A stretch of DNA of 64,000 bases from Spirosoma linguale DSM 74 (GCA_000024525.1 CP001769.1:7349001-7413000), one strand, 5' to 3'. Positions 43,086-52,172 are shown, counted from the first letter of the stretch. Program-made: numbers and translations. The notes: generated by a model from the sequence alone, not told the origin.

Positions 43086-43979
43086 TCAATATGTCTTCGT
43101 CATATCCGCGGGGATGGCCAGCACGAAGTTGGCCAGGTTCCGGTTGTCGGTAGCGGGTTTGTCGATGTCTGACAACTCGACGGAGGAGAGCGTCAATATT
43201 TTAAGGTCGGGCTGTTTCTGACGCAGGTACCACACTATGCCTTCGAAATTCTTGGAGTGATAGTCGCCGTTGAAATGCAGCAGCGTTTGGCCCGGTTTCC
43301 AGTTTTGCAGAATAAAATAAGCCATTGTCGCATCTTTCGTTGCCTGAGCACGGGCAAAGTTGGCCATCATGTCGGTTTGGCCGCCGTGTGGATTGGCCGC
43401 GCCATGACCTTCATTGCCGCCCATCATATCCATCATGGCTTTGTAGCCGGGCAGCGTCAGGTCGACGTTTATGGGCAGGGGTGCCAGCTGGCGTTTAGCA
43501 TCGGCCGTAATAGTATCGAGGGCCGTTAATCCCTGCCTGGATACTAGCCGGGCATACCGCCGGGGCACGTTCGTGGCAATAAACGGAATGTGCTGTTCCC
43601 GGGCGAAGTCGGTGATGGGTTTATAATCCGTATCGAAATTTGGCCACAAACGCGCCTGCGTAGCCAGTTCTTTAGCGGTAGTTCGTCCCTGTACGTAGTC
43701 GGTGAGGGCGGTCTGATTATCGGTTTCGAACATTTCGGCACCCAGCACCAGGTTGCCTTTTTTAGCCGCCTGAAGGTCTTTTGTGAGTTGAAACTCAAGC
43801 CAGTGGCAGATGGGGTTATTGTGAAGTTCGCCGAACAGCACCACATCGGCCTCCGTGGCCTGTCGCAGCAACTGAGCGTAGGTAGTGGTTTTGAGCTTCG
43901 GCGTATAAAGACGGTAGGCGGGTTTATCGGCTCGAAAAGCCAGCCCCAGAAAACAGAGAAATAGCAGAGTAAAACGCAT
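43086..43979 (-). CDS. ChaN-family haem-binding-like protein
   Basis: The ATG at 43979 gives 297 aa with a signal peptide (MRFTLLFLCFLGLAFRA). It matches ChaN/DUF399 (PF04187): ATEADVVLFGELHNNPICHWLEFQL, LVLGAEMFETDNQTALTDYV, ARLWPNFDTDYKPITDFAREQHIPFIATNVPRRYA, and LLHFNGDYHSKNFEGIVWYLR. The GELHNNP motif holds the haem-ligand/metal His region of the family. Members act at the cell envelope in iron uptake. The insertion MMDMMGGNEGHGAANPHGG is His/Met-rich and could bind metal. Confidence 0.82.
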   Translation of the reverse strand: MRFTLLFLCFLGLAFRADKPAYRLYTPKLKTTTYAQLLRQATEADVVLFGELHNNPICHWLEFQLTKDLQAAKKGNLVLGAEMFETDNQTALTDYVQGRTTAKELATQARLWPNFDTDYKPITDFAREQHIPFIATNVPRRYARLVSRQGLTALDTITADAKRQLAPLPINVDLTLPGYKAMMDMMGGNEGHGAANPHGGQTDMMANFARAQATKDATMAYFILQNWKPGQTLLHFNGDYHSKNFEGIVWYLRQKQPDLKILTLSSVELSDIDKPATDNRNLANFVLAIPADMTKTY

Positions 43980-44061
43980 TAGGCAGGAAGTTCTTTCGCA
44001 TTGCTGTAACCAATTTGAACAGCAATTAGTTACTCGTCTGACCAGTAACGCCTTCTCTCCC

Positions 44062-45471
44062 ATGAATTTACTAGAAACGCTGCAACAGTTTCCCGCTTTT
44101 GCGAATGTTCCCGATGAGCAGCTTCAATGGGTTATCGACCGGGCCGACGAGGAGTCTTACCCCGAAGAAACCGTACTCTACAAGCCCAACGAACCGATCA
44201 ATCACCTGATTCTGCTGCTTGAAGGCCGGGTTCGGATCGATGGCGGGGTTAATGGAGCTGCCGACGAGATTCTGACGTACGAACCGCATTCATTGCTGGG
44301 CCTGCTTCCGTTTTCACGCATGAAAAGCATTCCGAATCGGCTAATTTCGGTAACGCCTATAAAGGTGCTCAAACTCCACCGCGACAAGCTGCCCGAGTTA
44401 ATTCATGCGTGCTATGAACTGACCGAATCCATGGTGCATCAGATGACCACCCGCGTTCGGGACTATACCAAACTGACCCAGCAAAACGAGAAAATGGCTT
44501 CGCTGGGGCGATTATCGGCGGGGCTGGCGCATGAACTCAACAACCCCGTAGCCGCCGTCGTGCGCTCGGCCGATACCCTCAAAGTACACATGCGGGCTAC
44601 CCCCGAAGCTTTTAAGGCTATTATGCACCTTAATCTGACCGATGAACAGGTCGACTCGGTCAATACCGTCTTCTTCAAAAAGGTAGACCAGCAGCGCGCT
44701 GTCGATGCCCGCCCGTTAACCCTGCTCGAACGAACCAGCCTGGAGGACGAAGTGACCGATTGGCTGGACGATAACGGGGTGGATGACAGTATGGACCTCG
44801 CCAGTCCACTGGTCGATTATGGGTTTACGGTCGATGACCTGGACTGGATTCTGGAGAAGATCGGGGATGAAAATCTGGTGGGTGTCATCAACTGGCTCGT
44901 CAATAATCTGGTGACCGAAAAGCTGGTCTCCGACATCAGTGAAGCCTCCAAACGCATCTCGACGCTCACGGGCTCCATCAAGAACTATACGCACATGGAT
45001 CGGGGAACGGGCAAACAGCAGATTCCGCTCGCCGAAGGGCTACGAAGTACGCTTATTTTGCTGGACCATAAAGTCAAAAGCAAGCATATTCAGTTAAATT
45101 TGACTATTGCCGACGATTTGCCCCCCGTTTGCGGCTGGCCGGGCGAACTGAACCAGGTGTGGACCAACCTGATCGACAACGCCATCGACGCCTTACCCGA
45201 TGGGGGGAAACTCGACATCGTCAGTCAACCCGACCGGCGGCCCGATGGGTCGGAGTTTGTCGTGACCAAAGTGATTGACAATGGAAGTGGCATTCCCGAA
45301 GACATAAAAGATAAAATATTTGAGCCTTTTTTTACCACCAAAGAGATTGGAAAAGGTACAGGCCTGGGACTCGATATTGTGCAGGGAATCATTAAGCACC
45401 ATAACGGCTCCATTAAGCTACAGTCAGAGCCCGGCCACACCGAGTTCAGCGTTTGTTTACCAACTGAATAA
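44062..45471 (+). CDS. Sensor histidine kinase with N-terminal cyclic-nucleotide-binding domain
   Basis: The 469-aa product is soluble. Residues 10-130 form a CAP_ED cNMP-binding domain (LQQFPAFANVPDEQLQWVIDRADEESYPEETVLYKPNEP...LLLEGRVRIDGG). The H box is LSAGLAHELNNPVAAVVRSAD with His157. The ATPase has NQVWTNLIDNAIDALPDGG (N box), VIDNGSGIPED (G1) and TKEIGKGTGLGLDIVQGI (G2). Its start overlaps the frame of the divergent ChaN gene's upstream region. The partner is probably the response-regulator fusion 72 bp downstream. Confidence 0.9.
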   Translation: MNLLETLQQFPAFANVPDEQLQWVIDRADEESYPEETVLYKPNEPINHLILLLEGRVRIDGGVNGAADEILTYEPHSLLGLLPFSRMKSIPNRLISVTPIKVLKLHRDKLPELIHACYELTESMVHQMTTRVRDYTKLTQQNEKMASLGRLSAGLAHELNNPVAAVVRSADTLKVHMRATPEAFKAIMHLNLTDEQVDSVNTVFFKKVDQQRAVDARPLTLLERTSLEDEVTDWLDDNGVDDSMDLASPLVDYGFTVDDLDWILEKIGDENLVGVINWLVNNLVTEKLVSDISEASKRISTLTGSIKNYTHMDRGTGKQQIPLAEGLRSTLILLDHKVKSKHIQLNLTIADDLPPVCGWPGELNQVWTNLIDNAIDALPDGGKLDIVSQPDRRPDGSEFVVTKVIDNGSGIPEDIKDKIFEPFFTTKEIGKGTGLGLDIVQGIIKHHNGSIKLQSEPGHTEFSVCLPTE

Positions 45472-45543
45472 ACGAAAGCGTGATTGGTGTTGTACTCCAT
45501 CAATCGCTCTTTCACTCGCTCATTCTTCCTTTTTTTCGACCTT

Positions 45544-47205
45544 ATGAAATTACCCATCATTTTTTCCATTGACGACGATCCGCAGGTATTGCAGGCCATT
45601 CAGCACGATTTGCGCCAGCAGTACCGGAAAAAGTACCGGATCATCTGTACGAGTTCATCGCAGGAGGCACTCGCTACGCTGCCCGAACTAAAGAAGAAAG
45701 GGGAGGAGGTGGCCCTGTTTTTGTCAGATCAGCGCATGCCGACTATGACGGGCGTTGAGTTTCTGATGCAGGCCCGGCAACTGTTCCCCAATGCCAAACG
45801 CGTGTTGCTGACGGCCTATTCGGACATTGATGCCGCCGTTCGGGCCATCAACGAAGTACAGCTGGATTATTACATTGCCAAGCCCTGGGATCCGCCCGAA
45901 GAAAAGCTGTATCCCGTTCTGGAAGACTTGCTGAGCGACTGGCAATCGAACTATCGACCGCCCTTTGAGGGGCTTAAGCTGATTGGTTATCAGTTTTCAC
46001 CCCGTTCGCACGAGTTAAAGGATTTTCTGGCGGGTAACCTGTTTCCTTATCAATGGCTCGACATTGAAAGTGACCCGACGGCACAGGAAATGCTCGAACT
46101 GCATGGCCTGAAAACGACCGATCTGCCCGCGATCATACTCGGCGATGGCTCCGCGCTTACCCAGCCTTCACTAGCCGATCTGGGCGGAAAGCTGGGTTTG
46201 CAACCCAAAGCCACGCAGGGACTGTATGACCTGGCGATCATTGGTGCCGGTCCCGCCGGTCTGGCCGCTGCCGTATATGGCGGGTCGGAAGGGCTGAAAA
46301 CCATCCTGATCGACAAACGGGCTCCCGGCGGGCAGGCGGGCACCAGTTCACGTATTGAAAACTACCTGGGCTTCCCCAACGGCCTGAGCGGTGCCGACCT
46401 TACCCGGCGGGCTATTACCCAGGCACAACGTTTTGGTGTGGAGTTTCTGGCCCCCCAAGAGGTAATGTCGATTACATCGCAGGGGCAATACAAACACATT
46501 CGGCTAGGCGATGGGAATGAGGTGGTGGCGCGGTCCATTATTTTGAGCACCGGCGTATCGTACCATCAGTTAGACAACGAGAGTCTGCATAAATACACGG
46601 GGGCGGGTGTGTACTACGGAGCTGCCACAACGGAAGCCTTTGCCTTCAAAGGGAAGCCCGTTTACATTGTTGGGGGCGGCAACTCGGCCGGGCAAGGGGC
46701 CATGTACTTATCCCGAACAGCCTCCGAAGTGTTCATCTGTGTTCGTCGCCCCGACCTGTCCGAAACGATGTCGCAATACCTGATCGACCAGATTGCCCAA
46801 ACACCTAACATTACTGTACTCGGCTGTACGGAAGTGGTGGAAGGCCTTGGCAATGAGCGACTTGAATGCTTGGTGCTGGAAAACATGGATACGAAAGAAC
46901 GGCAGACGGTAAAAGCCGCCGGGCTTTTCATCTTTATCGGTACCAAGCCCCTGACAGACTGGATCGAGATGGACATCATCAAAGACCCCAAAGGATTTAT
47001 TGCCACCGGCCGCGACCTGGCCAAGTACGCTGATTTTAAGAAAGTCTGGCGTTATAGCCGTGAGCCATTCTCCCTCGAAACCTGTAGCGCGGGCATTTTT
47101 GCCGCTGGCGACGTACGGGCGGGTGCCATGAACCGGGTGGCCTCGGCCGTGGGTGAAGGCGCTATGGCCGTAAGTTTTGTCCATAAATATTTAGCAGAAA
47201 ACTAG
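45544..47205 (+). CDS. Response regulator fused to a thioredoxin-reductase-like FAD oxidoreductase lacking the CxxC
   Basis: The ATG at 45544 gives 553 aa. Residues 5-135 are a receiver domain (FSIDDDPQ; phospho-acceptor Asp62 in LSDQRMP; YIAKPWD). Residues 143-222 resemble a thioredoxin/glutaredoxin-fold insert (KLIGYQFSPRSHELKDFLAG...LPAIILGDGSALTQPS). Residues 228-553 are the TrxR-like part: IIGAGPAGLAAAVYGGSEG, VGGGNSAGQGAMYLSR and SAGIFAAGDVRAGAMNRVASAVGEG. Where TrxB has CATC, this protein has AATT at 360-363, so it cannot do the usual dithiol chemistry. It is probably phosphorylated by the kinase upstream. Confidence 0.87.
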   Translation: MKLPIIFSIDDDPQVLQAIQHDLRQQYRKKYRIICTSSSQEALATLPELKKKGEEVALFLSDQRMPTMTGVEFLMQARQLFPNAKRVLLTAYSDIDAAVRAINEVQLDYYIAKPWDPPEEKLYPVLEDLLSDWQSNYRPPFEGLKLIGYQFSPRSHELKDFLAGNLFPYQWLDIESDPTAQEMLELHGLKTTDLPAIILGDGSALTQPSLADLGGKLGLQPKATQGLYDLAIIGAGPAGLAAAVYGGSEGLKTILIDKRAPGGQAGTSSRIENYLGFPNGLSGADLTRRAITQAQRFGVEFLAPQEVMSITSQGQYKHIRLGDGNEVVARSIILSTGVSYHQLDNESLHKYTGAGVYYGAATTEAFAFKGKPVYIVGGGNSAGQGAMYLSRTASEVFICVRRPDLSETMSQYLIDQIAQTPNITVLGCTEVVEGLGNERLECLVLENMDTKERQTVKAAGLFIFIGTKPLTDWIEMDIIKDPKGFIATGRDLAKYADFKKVWRYSREPFSLETCSAGIFAAGDVRAGAMNRVASAVGEGAMAVSFVHKYLAEN

Positions 47206-47211
47206 TTTTGT

Positions 47212-47284
47212 GTAGTACCGACCGTCCCGGTCGGGTGTGGCAAGCAGTTGTTTAAACACACCCGACCGGGACGGTCGGTACTAC
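47212..47284. repeat. Perfect 28-bp inverted repeat (REP-like)
   Basis: GTAGTACCGACCGTCCCGGT... at 47212-47239 is exactly inverted at 47257-47284 around a 17-base loop. Each arm contains the near-palindrome CCGACCG-TCC-CGGTCGG. It lies between two genes of the same direction, 7 bp after the oxidoreductase stop, and could act as a terminator. Confidence 0.8.
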
Positions 47285-47301
47285 CAAAATGCCCCTACCT
47301 C

Positions 47302-47574
47302 ATGATGAAACAGACTATTTGTCAGCACCTTTCTGCCCTAACGGAGCTTCGCACGGCTACCGAATATGTATGCGAGGAGTGTGTTAAAACGGGTGCTTCC
47401 TGGGTGCATTTGCGCACCTGCCAAACGTGCGGAACCACACTCTGCTGCGATTCATCGCCTAACAAACACGCGACAAAACACTTTCACGCGAGTCATCATC
47501 CGGTTGTGGCCTCGGCCGAGCCGGGCGAACGCTGGCTCTGGTGCTATGCCGATGAACAGATGGTTGGGTATTAA
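47302..47574 (+). CDS. UBP-type zinc finger protein
   Basis: The 90-aa product is a single ZnF-UBP domain (PF02148): CQHLSALTELRTATEYVCEECVKTGASWVHLRTCQTCGTTLCCDSSPNKHATKHFHASHHPVV, with Cys and His spaced to bind zinc ions, and a C-terminal GERWLWCYADEQMVGY that matches the family's W-CY.D. Either ATG 47302 or 47305 may be used. Bacterial members often accompany TrxR-like oxidoreductases with cNMP-linked sensors, as here; the ligand is not known. Confidence 0.88.
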   Translation: MMKQTICQHLSALTELRTATEYVCEECVKTGASWVHLRTCQTCGTTLCCDSSPNKHATKHFHASHHPVVASAEPGERWLWCYADEQMVGY

Positions 47575-47609
47575 ACAAGAACGTTCATTTCCCGTTACTA
47601 CTCTATAGG

Positions 47610-47647
47610 GTTTTGCCACCGTTGCGCACACCGTACGGCGGCAAAAC
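47610..47647. terminator. Hairpin after the zinc finger gene
   Basis: GTTTTGCCACCGT at 47610-47622 pairs with ACGGCGGCAAAAC at 47635-47647 with one mismatch. It lies 36 bp past the stop at 47574 and before egtB. Confidence 0.55.
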
Positions 47648-47695
47648 CATTCCAGTTTTTCCAGTCGAAACGCAACTACCATACCTACCGCCTGA

Positions 47696-48892
47696 ATGAT
47701 TGCCGAACAAACGCTTACCGAACACTACTTCCGGGTACGGCTGCATTCTGAAGCCATCTGTCGTGGTCTCGAAACCGAAGACTATGTCGTACAGCCCGTG
47801 GTGGACGTTAGTCCCCCCAAGTGGCATCTGGGCCATACAACCTGGTTTTGGGAAACCTTCGTGCTTGTTCCCAATGCGCCCGGTTACCGCATCTTTCACG
47901 AAGATTTCAGCTACGTTTTCAATAGTTATTACGAAACGGTAGGCAAGCGCGTGTTGCGCACCGACCGGGGTAACCTTAGCCGTCCTACGGTGGCTGGCGT
48001 TTATGCTTATCGGGCGTACGTGGATGAGCAGATGAGCCGGTTTCTGGATACAGCTGACCTCTCGCCCGATCTGCATGCGCTGATTTTACTCGGTCTGAAC
48101 CACGAGCAGCAACACCAGGAGCTGCTCATCACCGATATAAAGTACATTCTGGGGCATAACCCCTTGCTGCCTGCCATTGAGATGCCGTTTCAGGAGCATC
48201 AACCGCAGAACGACGGGTCGCCTGTCCATATCCGGGAAGGTGTTTATACCGTTGGTTTTCAGTCAGTCAATGAAAAATCCGATGGGGCTTTCTATTTCGA
48301 TAACGAAGTTGGTGCACACAAGGTATACCTGAACGATACCACCCTGGCCGGGCAACTGGTCACGAATGGGGAGTATAGGGCGTTTATCGAAGCCGATGGC
48401 TATCGTAATTTCCGGTACTGGCTTTCCGATGGCTGGGCCTGGGTAAACGCACACACCATTCAGGCTCCTTTATACTGGCACCAGGTCGATGGCGCGTGGT
48501 GGAACTACACGTTTGACGGCCTAAAACCGATTGATCCGGATGCGCCCGTTTGCCACGTGAGCCAGTATGAAGCCGATGCCTATGCCCGCTGGAAAGGGCA
48601 GCGGTTGCCCACCGAGTTCGAATGGGAAGTGGCTGCGTCTATAGTGGACCCCGCACTCAATTGGGGTGCGCGGTGGGAGTGGACCAATTCGGCTTACCTG
48701 CCTTATCCCGGCTTCCTGACCGCCGAAGGGGCCGTGGGTGAATACAACGGCAAATTTATGAGCGGACAGATGGTTTTGCGAGGAGCTTCCGTAGCTACGC
48801 CCGACGGGCATTCCCGGCCAACGTACCGTAATTTCTTTCAACCAGACAAACGATGGCAGTATACCGGAATCCGTTTAGTGACGGGGGCTTAA
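47696..48892 (+). CDS. egtB: Ergothioneine biosynthesis sulfoxide synthase EgtB
   Basis: The 398-aa product has an N-terminal DinB-like domain with the non-haem iron ligands (PPKWHLGHTTWFWETFVL and LGLNHEQQHQELLITDIKY). A C-terminal formylglycine-generating-enzyme-like domain follows (VTNGEYRAFIEADGYRNFRYWLSDGWAW, PVCHVSQYEADAYARWKGQRLPTEFEWE, MVLRGASVATPDGHSRPTYRNFF). EgtB joins a thiol donor to trimethyl-histidine with oxygen. The next gene encodes the trimethyl-histidine producer, so the pathway's two core steps are here. Thiol-donor specificity cannot be read from the sequence. Confidence 0.9.
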   Translation: MIAEQTLTEHYFRVRLHSEAICRGLETEDYVVQPVVDVSPPKWHLGHTTWFWETFVLVPNAPGYRIFHEDFSYVFNSYYETVGKRVLRTDRGNLSRPTVAGVYAYRAYVDEQMSRFLDTADLSPDLHALILLGLNHEQQHQELLITDIKYILGHNPLLPAIEMPFQEHQPQNDGSPVHIREGVYTVGFQSVNEKSDGAFYFDNEVGAHKVYLNDTTLAGQLVTNGEYRAFIEADGYRNFRYWLSDGWAWVNAHTIQAPLYWHQVDGAWWNYTFDGLKPIDPDAPVCHVSQYEADAYARWKGQRLPTEFEWEVAASIVDPALNWGARWEWTNSAYLPYPGFLTAEGAVGEYNGKFMSGQMVLRGASVATPDGHSRPTYRNFFQPDKRWQYTGIRLVTGA

Positions 48893-48921
48893 CGCAACAG
48901 GCAGAACGCACGGAGTCCGGC

Positions 48922-49899
48922 ATGGACGACGTTGAGACCGTAATCCGCGATCCAGATGCCGACGCCCTCGCCGAAGAAGTGCGGACGGGCTTGCAGAAAA
49001 CCCCCAAGGCCCTTTCATCACGCTTTTTTTACGATGCCGAAGGGAGTCGGATTTTTGCCGAGATCATGCGTTCGCCCGAGTACTACCTGACCCGGTCGGA
49101 GTATGACGTGCTGGATACGTACAAAGCGGATTTACTTCGCCTGATTACGCCTGACAACCGCCCGTTCGAGTTGGTGGAGTTAGGGGCAGGTGATGGGCTG
49201 AAAACCAAAATCCTGCTCGGTTTCTTCGAGAGCCAGCGTGCCGACTTTACGTACGCGCCGGTCGATATTTCGGCAGATGCCCTCGAAGGGCTGGTGGTCG
49301 ATGTACGAAAACAATGGCCGGACCTGCCATTGAATCCGCGCCATGACGACTACTTCAGCGCACTGGAACACCTGTCCAGCGAAACCGACAGCCGAAAAGT
49401 TATTCTTTTCCTGGGATCTAACATCGGCAATTTCGCCCCTGACGAAGCCATTGCTTTCTACCAGCAGCTGCACGACCGGCTCAAACCCAGCGACATTGTA
49501 CTGACGGGCTTTGATTTACAGAAGAATCCGGCGGTTATTCACGCGGCTTACAACGACCGGCAGGGCCTGACTCGGGCGTTCAATCTGAATCTATTGCGCC
49601 GGATCAACCGCGACCTCGACGCTGATTTTGACCTTGCCGCCTTCGACCATTACGAAACCTACAGTCCTGAAACCGGGGAAGCCCGTTCATATCTGGTTAG
49701 TCAGAAAGCGCAAACTGTAGACATTAGGTCGCTTGGTATGCAGGTACCTTTTCAAGACGGAGAAATCATTCATACCGAGATCTCCCGCAAATTTAACCGG
49801 AGTCAAATCGAGCACCTGGCCCAGCAAACGGGCTTTTCCCTAACGGGTTGGTTCACGGATAGTAAAGGCTATTTTGCCGACGTTATCTTTATCCGATAG
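48922..49899 (+). CDS. egtD: L-histidine N-alpha-methyltransferase EgtD
   Basis: From ATG 48922 the product is 325 aa, close to the known family length of about 321; an earlier ATG at 48853 would overlap egtB by 40 bp. It matches EgtD: KTPKALSSRFFYDAEGSRIFAEIMRSPEYYLTRSEYDVLD, the SAM motif VELGAGDGLKTKILL, FLGSNIGNFAPDEA, and LTGFDLQKNPAVIHAAYNDRQGLTRAFNLNLL. It makes hercynine from histidine using three SAM. It follows egtB in one transcript. Confidence 0.92.
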   Translation: MDDVETVIRDPDADALAEEVRTGLQKTPKALSSRFFYDAEGSRIFAEIMRSPEYYLTRSEYDVLDTYKADLLRLITPDNRPFELVELGAGDGLKTKILLGFFESQRADFTYAPVDISADALEGLVVDVRKQWPDLPLNPRHDDYFSALEHLSSETDSRKVILFLGSNIGNFAPDEAIAFYQQLHDRLKPSDIVLTGFDLQKNPAVIHAAYNDRQGLTRAFNLNLLRRINRDLDADFDLAAFDHYETYSPETGEARSYLVSQKAQTVDIRSLGMQVPFQDGEIIHTEISRKFNRSQIEHLAQQTGFSLTGWFTDSKGYFADVIFIR

Positions 49900-49919
49900 C
49901 ATCGGCTTACACCCTTGTA

Positions 49920-50735
49920 TCAGGCCGCACTTACCGGCTCTTCCACCCGTTTGGGGGCTACCCGGCGGGGAATGTAATGGCGGAAAAAACTGCTGATCTT
50001 CATTTGCAATACGCCAAAAACGGCTTCTTTGAAGATCTTGGAAGACATTTTTGAAACACCCCGCGTACGATCGGTGAAAATAATGGGCACTTCCCGGATG
50101 CGGAATCCGTATTTCCAGCAGGTAAACTTCATCTCGATCTGGAATGCATACCCCACAAATTTAATGGGGTTATGAAGGATAACTTCCAGAACATCGGCCC
50201 GGTAGCAGACAAATCCGGCGGTTGGGTCCATGATCGACATACCCGTGACAAACCGCACATAAACCCCCGCAAAGTAAGACATTAGCACCCGGCCCATGGG
50301 CCAGTTGACTACATTGACCCCCCGAATATAGCGGGAGCCCACGGCTACGTCGGCCCGCTCGGGTCCATCGTCGGCGCAGGCGTGGTAGAGTTTGATCAGA
50401 TCGTCGGGATTGTGCGAAAAATCGGCGTCCATCTCGAACAGGTACTGGTACCCGCGCGACAGTGCCCACTTAAACCCATCAATATAAGCCGTGCCCAATC
50501 CAAGTTTACCCCGCCGTTCGAGCAGGTGAAGACGCGCCGTCGAACCGCGCAACGAGACATCCGTAGCCGTAATTTCCTCCTGTAAGTCACGGACACGCTG
50601 AGCCGTACCATCGGGGGAGCCATCGTCTACAATGAGGATATCGAAGGGTTCCGGCAGGCTGAGCACCTTGCGGATGATCGCTTCAATATTCTCAATTTCA
50701 TTATAGGTTGGAATAACGACCAGGCGCTCTTTCAC
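49920..50735 (-). CDS. Polyprenol monophosphomannose synthase-like GT2 glycosyltransferase
   Basis: The 271-aa product matches dolichol-phosphate mannosyltransferases: VIPTYNEIENIEAIIRKVL, ILIVDDGSPDGTAQRVRDL, YLFEMDADFSHNPDDL, GVNVVNWPMGRVLMSYFAGVYVRFVTGMSIMDPTAGF and PIIFTDRTRGVSKMS. It transfers a sugar from a nucleotide to a polyprenyl phosphate at the inner membrane, supplying donors for GT-C enzymes such as the one at 6004. The C-terminal 20 residues are basic. Confidence 0.88.
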   Translation of the reverse strand: MKERLVVIPTYNEIENIEAIIRKVLSLPEPFDILIVDDGSPDGTAQRVRDLQEEITATDVSLRGSTARLHLLERRGKLGLGTAYIDGFKWALSRGYQYLFEMDADFSHNPDDLIKLYHACADDGPERADVAVGSRYIRGVNVVNWPMGRVLMSYFAGVYVRFVTGMSIMDPTAGFVCYRADVLEVILHNPIKFVGYAFQIEMKFTCWKYGFRIREVPIIFTDRTRGVSKMSSKIFKEAVFGVLQMKISSFFRHYIPRRVAPKRVEEPVSAA

Positions 50736-50807
50736 AGGTAATTGAGTGGGTTAGTAGGGAGATACTTCTATAACAGCAAAGTACTCCAATTTTGTCTAAA
50801 TAAATCA

Positions 50808-52172
50808 TTAAAAATTCTTAATAAACGGCTTAACCGCCAGTTGGTCAGCCAATTTTCGGGATTTCCCGATGCAGTCGGACAGGGAAACACCCCCGTACCA
50901 GTTGGCGCAAACAAACAGTTGATCTGCCTCCATAGCCTTTACCGATTCTTTTGCCGAGGCCAGTGTGGCATCGTACTGCGGAATGGCTCGCTCCCACCGA
51001 AAAACAGACTGATAAACGGGTGTAGCCGCTGTAATGCCAAACCCATCGACCAGTTCTTTATGGACGTTATGGGCCAGTACACTGTCCGGGTGCCGGGTAT
51101 TGTGCGCGCCGGTCTGCCCACCTACGAAGGTGGTGAAAAGAACTTCATCGTCCGGGCAGCGGCCCGTGAAAATCGAACTGCTCCAGATGTGTCCGGCGGC
51201 AAAACGTCCTTCAACGGCCGGGTTCAACCCCCCAAATCCATTGAGCGGATGACGCACATCGGCACGTTTGTAGGCCGAATGTACGGCCGTCATGGGTGGG
51301 TACGTGATGGCCTGAAGCGTACGAGCCAGATCGGGGTAGCGTTGGTCTACCAGCCGGGCAGCCGCATCGGTGCCGACCGCGAGCACTAGTTTATCGACGG
51401 TGGTGGTGCCGGTATTTGTTTCAACCTCCCAGCCGTTTGGTGTGGGACTGATACTGCTGACGGCCTCGTTGAGCGAGAGATTAGTCAGTTTTGCGGCCAG
51501 CGCGTTGGGCAGCATCTGCATCCCTTCGCGGAAGCTAAATGATTGCCGACGACCAATAGCTGACCCGCCAGCCGACTGGCTTTTGATCAGGCCACGCAGC
51601 ACCGAACCATATTCCTTTTCGTACTGGAGCAGGCTGGGAAACGTTTCGGAGACCAGCAGTTGTTCGGGGTCACCGGCGTAGATGCCCGCCACAAACGGGC
51701 CGAGGGCGTAATCGACTATTTCGCTGGAAAAACGGCGTCTGAAAAACTGGCCCAGCGTTTCGCCGGGGGGCGATACCGTCTTGTTGTTCCGTTCGCGGAG
51801 AATAGCGAGCTTGGTCTTCCAGCTAAAAAAATTGCCAAAAAGCAGCGAAGGCGGTCCTGATGGCAGTTGCCGGTATTTGCCGTCGCGAAAAATAAACCGG
51901 GCCTTACTAACCGGCTGGCTAAAGGTAAGCTCGGGTGTCAGGCCCAGTTCGTCGAGCCAGTTAAGTAATTCGGCATCGCCAAGGAGTGAGTTTGGGCCAA
52001 GCTCACGCAGGTAATTACGCCCGGATGGGCCGTCGGGCCAGTCCCGCTGCGACCGGATGTAACCCCCGGCCTGACCGGCTGCTTCCCAGAGGTGATACGC
52101 AATACCCCGCCGTTGTAATTCGTAAGCCAGTGTCAACCCCGATATGCCTGCACCGATAATGCCAATTGTCAT
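50808..52172 (-). CDS. hemG: Protoporphyrinogen oxidase (HemG/HemY type)
   Basis: The 454-aa FAD enzyme begins MTIGIIGAGISGLTLAYELQRRG with the dinucleotide motif, then LRELGPNSLL, YALGPFVAGIYAGDPEQLLVSETFP, and a C-terminal VCANWYGGVSLSDCIGKSRKLA that closes the FAD site. This is the oxygen-dependent coproporphyrinogen/protoporphyrinogen oxidase family of haem synthesis. Its ATG overlaps the stop of the DUF4296 gene by 4 bp, so translation is coupled. Confidence 0.88.
   Translation of the reverse strand: MTIGIIGAGISGLTLAYELQRRGIAYHLWEAAGQAGGYIRSQRDWPDGPSGRNYLRELGPNSLLGDAELLNWLDELGLTPELTFSQPVSKARFIFRDGKYRQLPSGPPSLLFGNFFSWKTKLAILRERNNKTVSPPGETLGQFFRRRFSSEIVDYALGPFVAGIYAGDPEQLLVSETFPSLLQYEKEYGSVLRGLIKSQSAGGSAIGRRQSFSFREGMQMLPNALAAKLTNLSLNEAVSSISPTPNGWEVETNTGTTTVDKLVLAVGTDAAARLVDQRYPDLARTLQAITYPPMTAVHSAYKRADVRHPLNGFGGLNPAVEGRFAAGHIWSSSIFTGRCPDDEVLFTTFVGGQTGAHNTRHPDSVLAHNVHKELVDGFGITAATPVYQSVFRWERAIPQYDATLASAKESVKAMEADQLFVCANWYGGVSLSDCIGKSRKLADQLAVKPFIKNF

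Noticed and set aside
50742..51389. 215-codon plus-strand frame antisense to hemG
   Set aside because: The minus-strand HemG has complete FAD motifs; the opposite frame lacks any domain.
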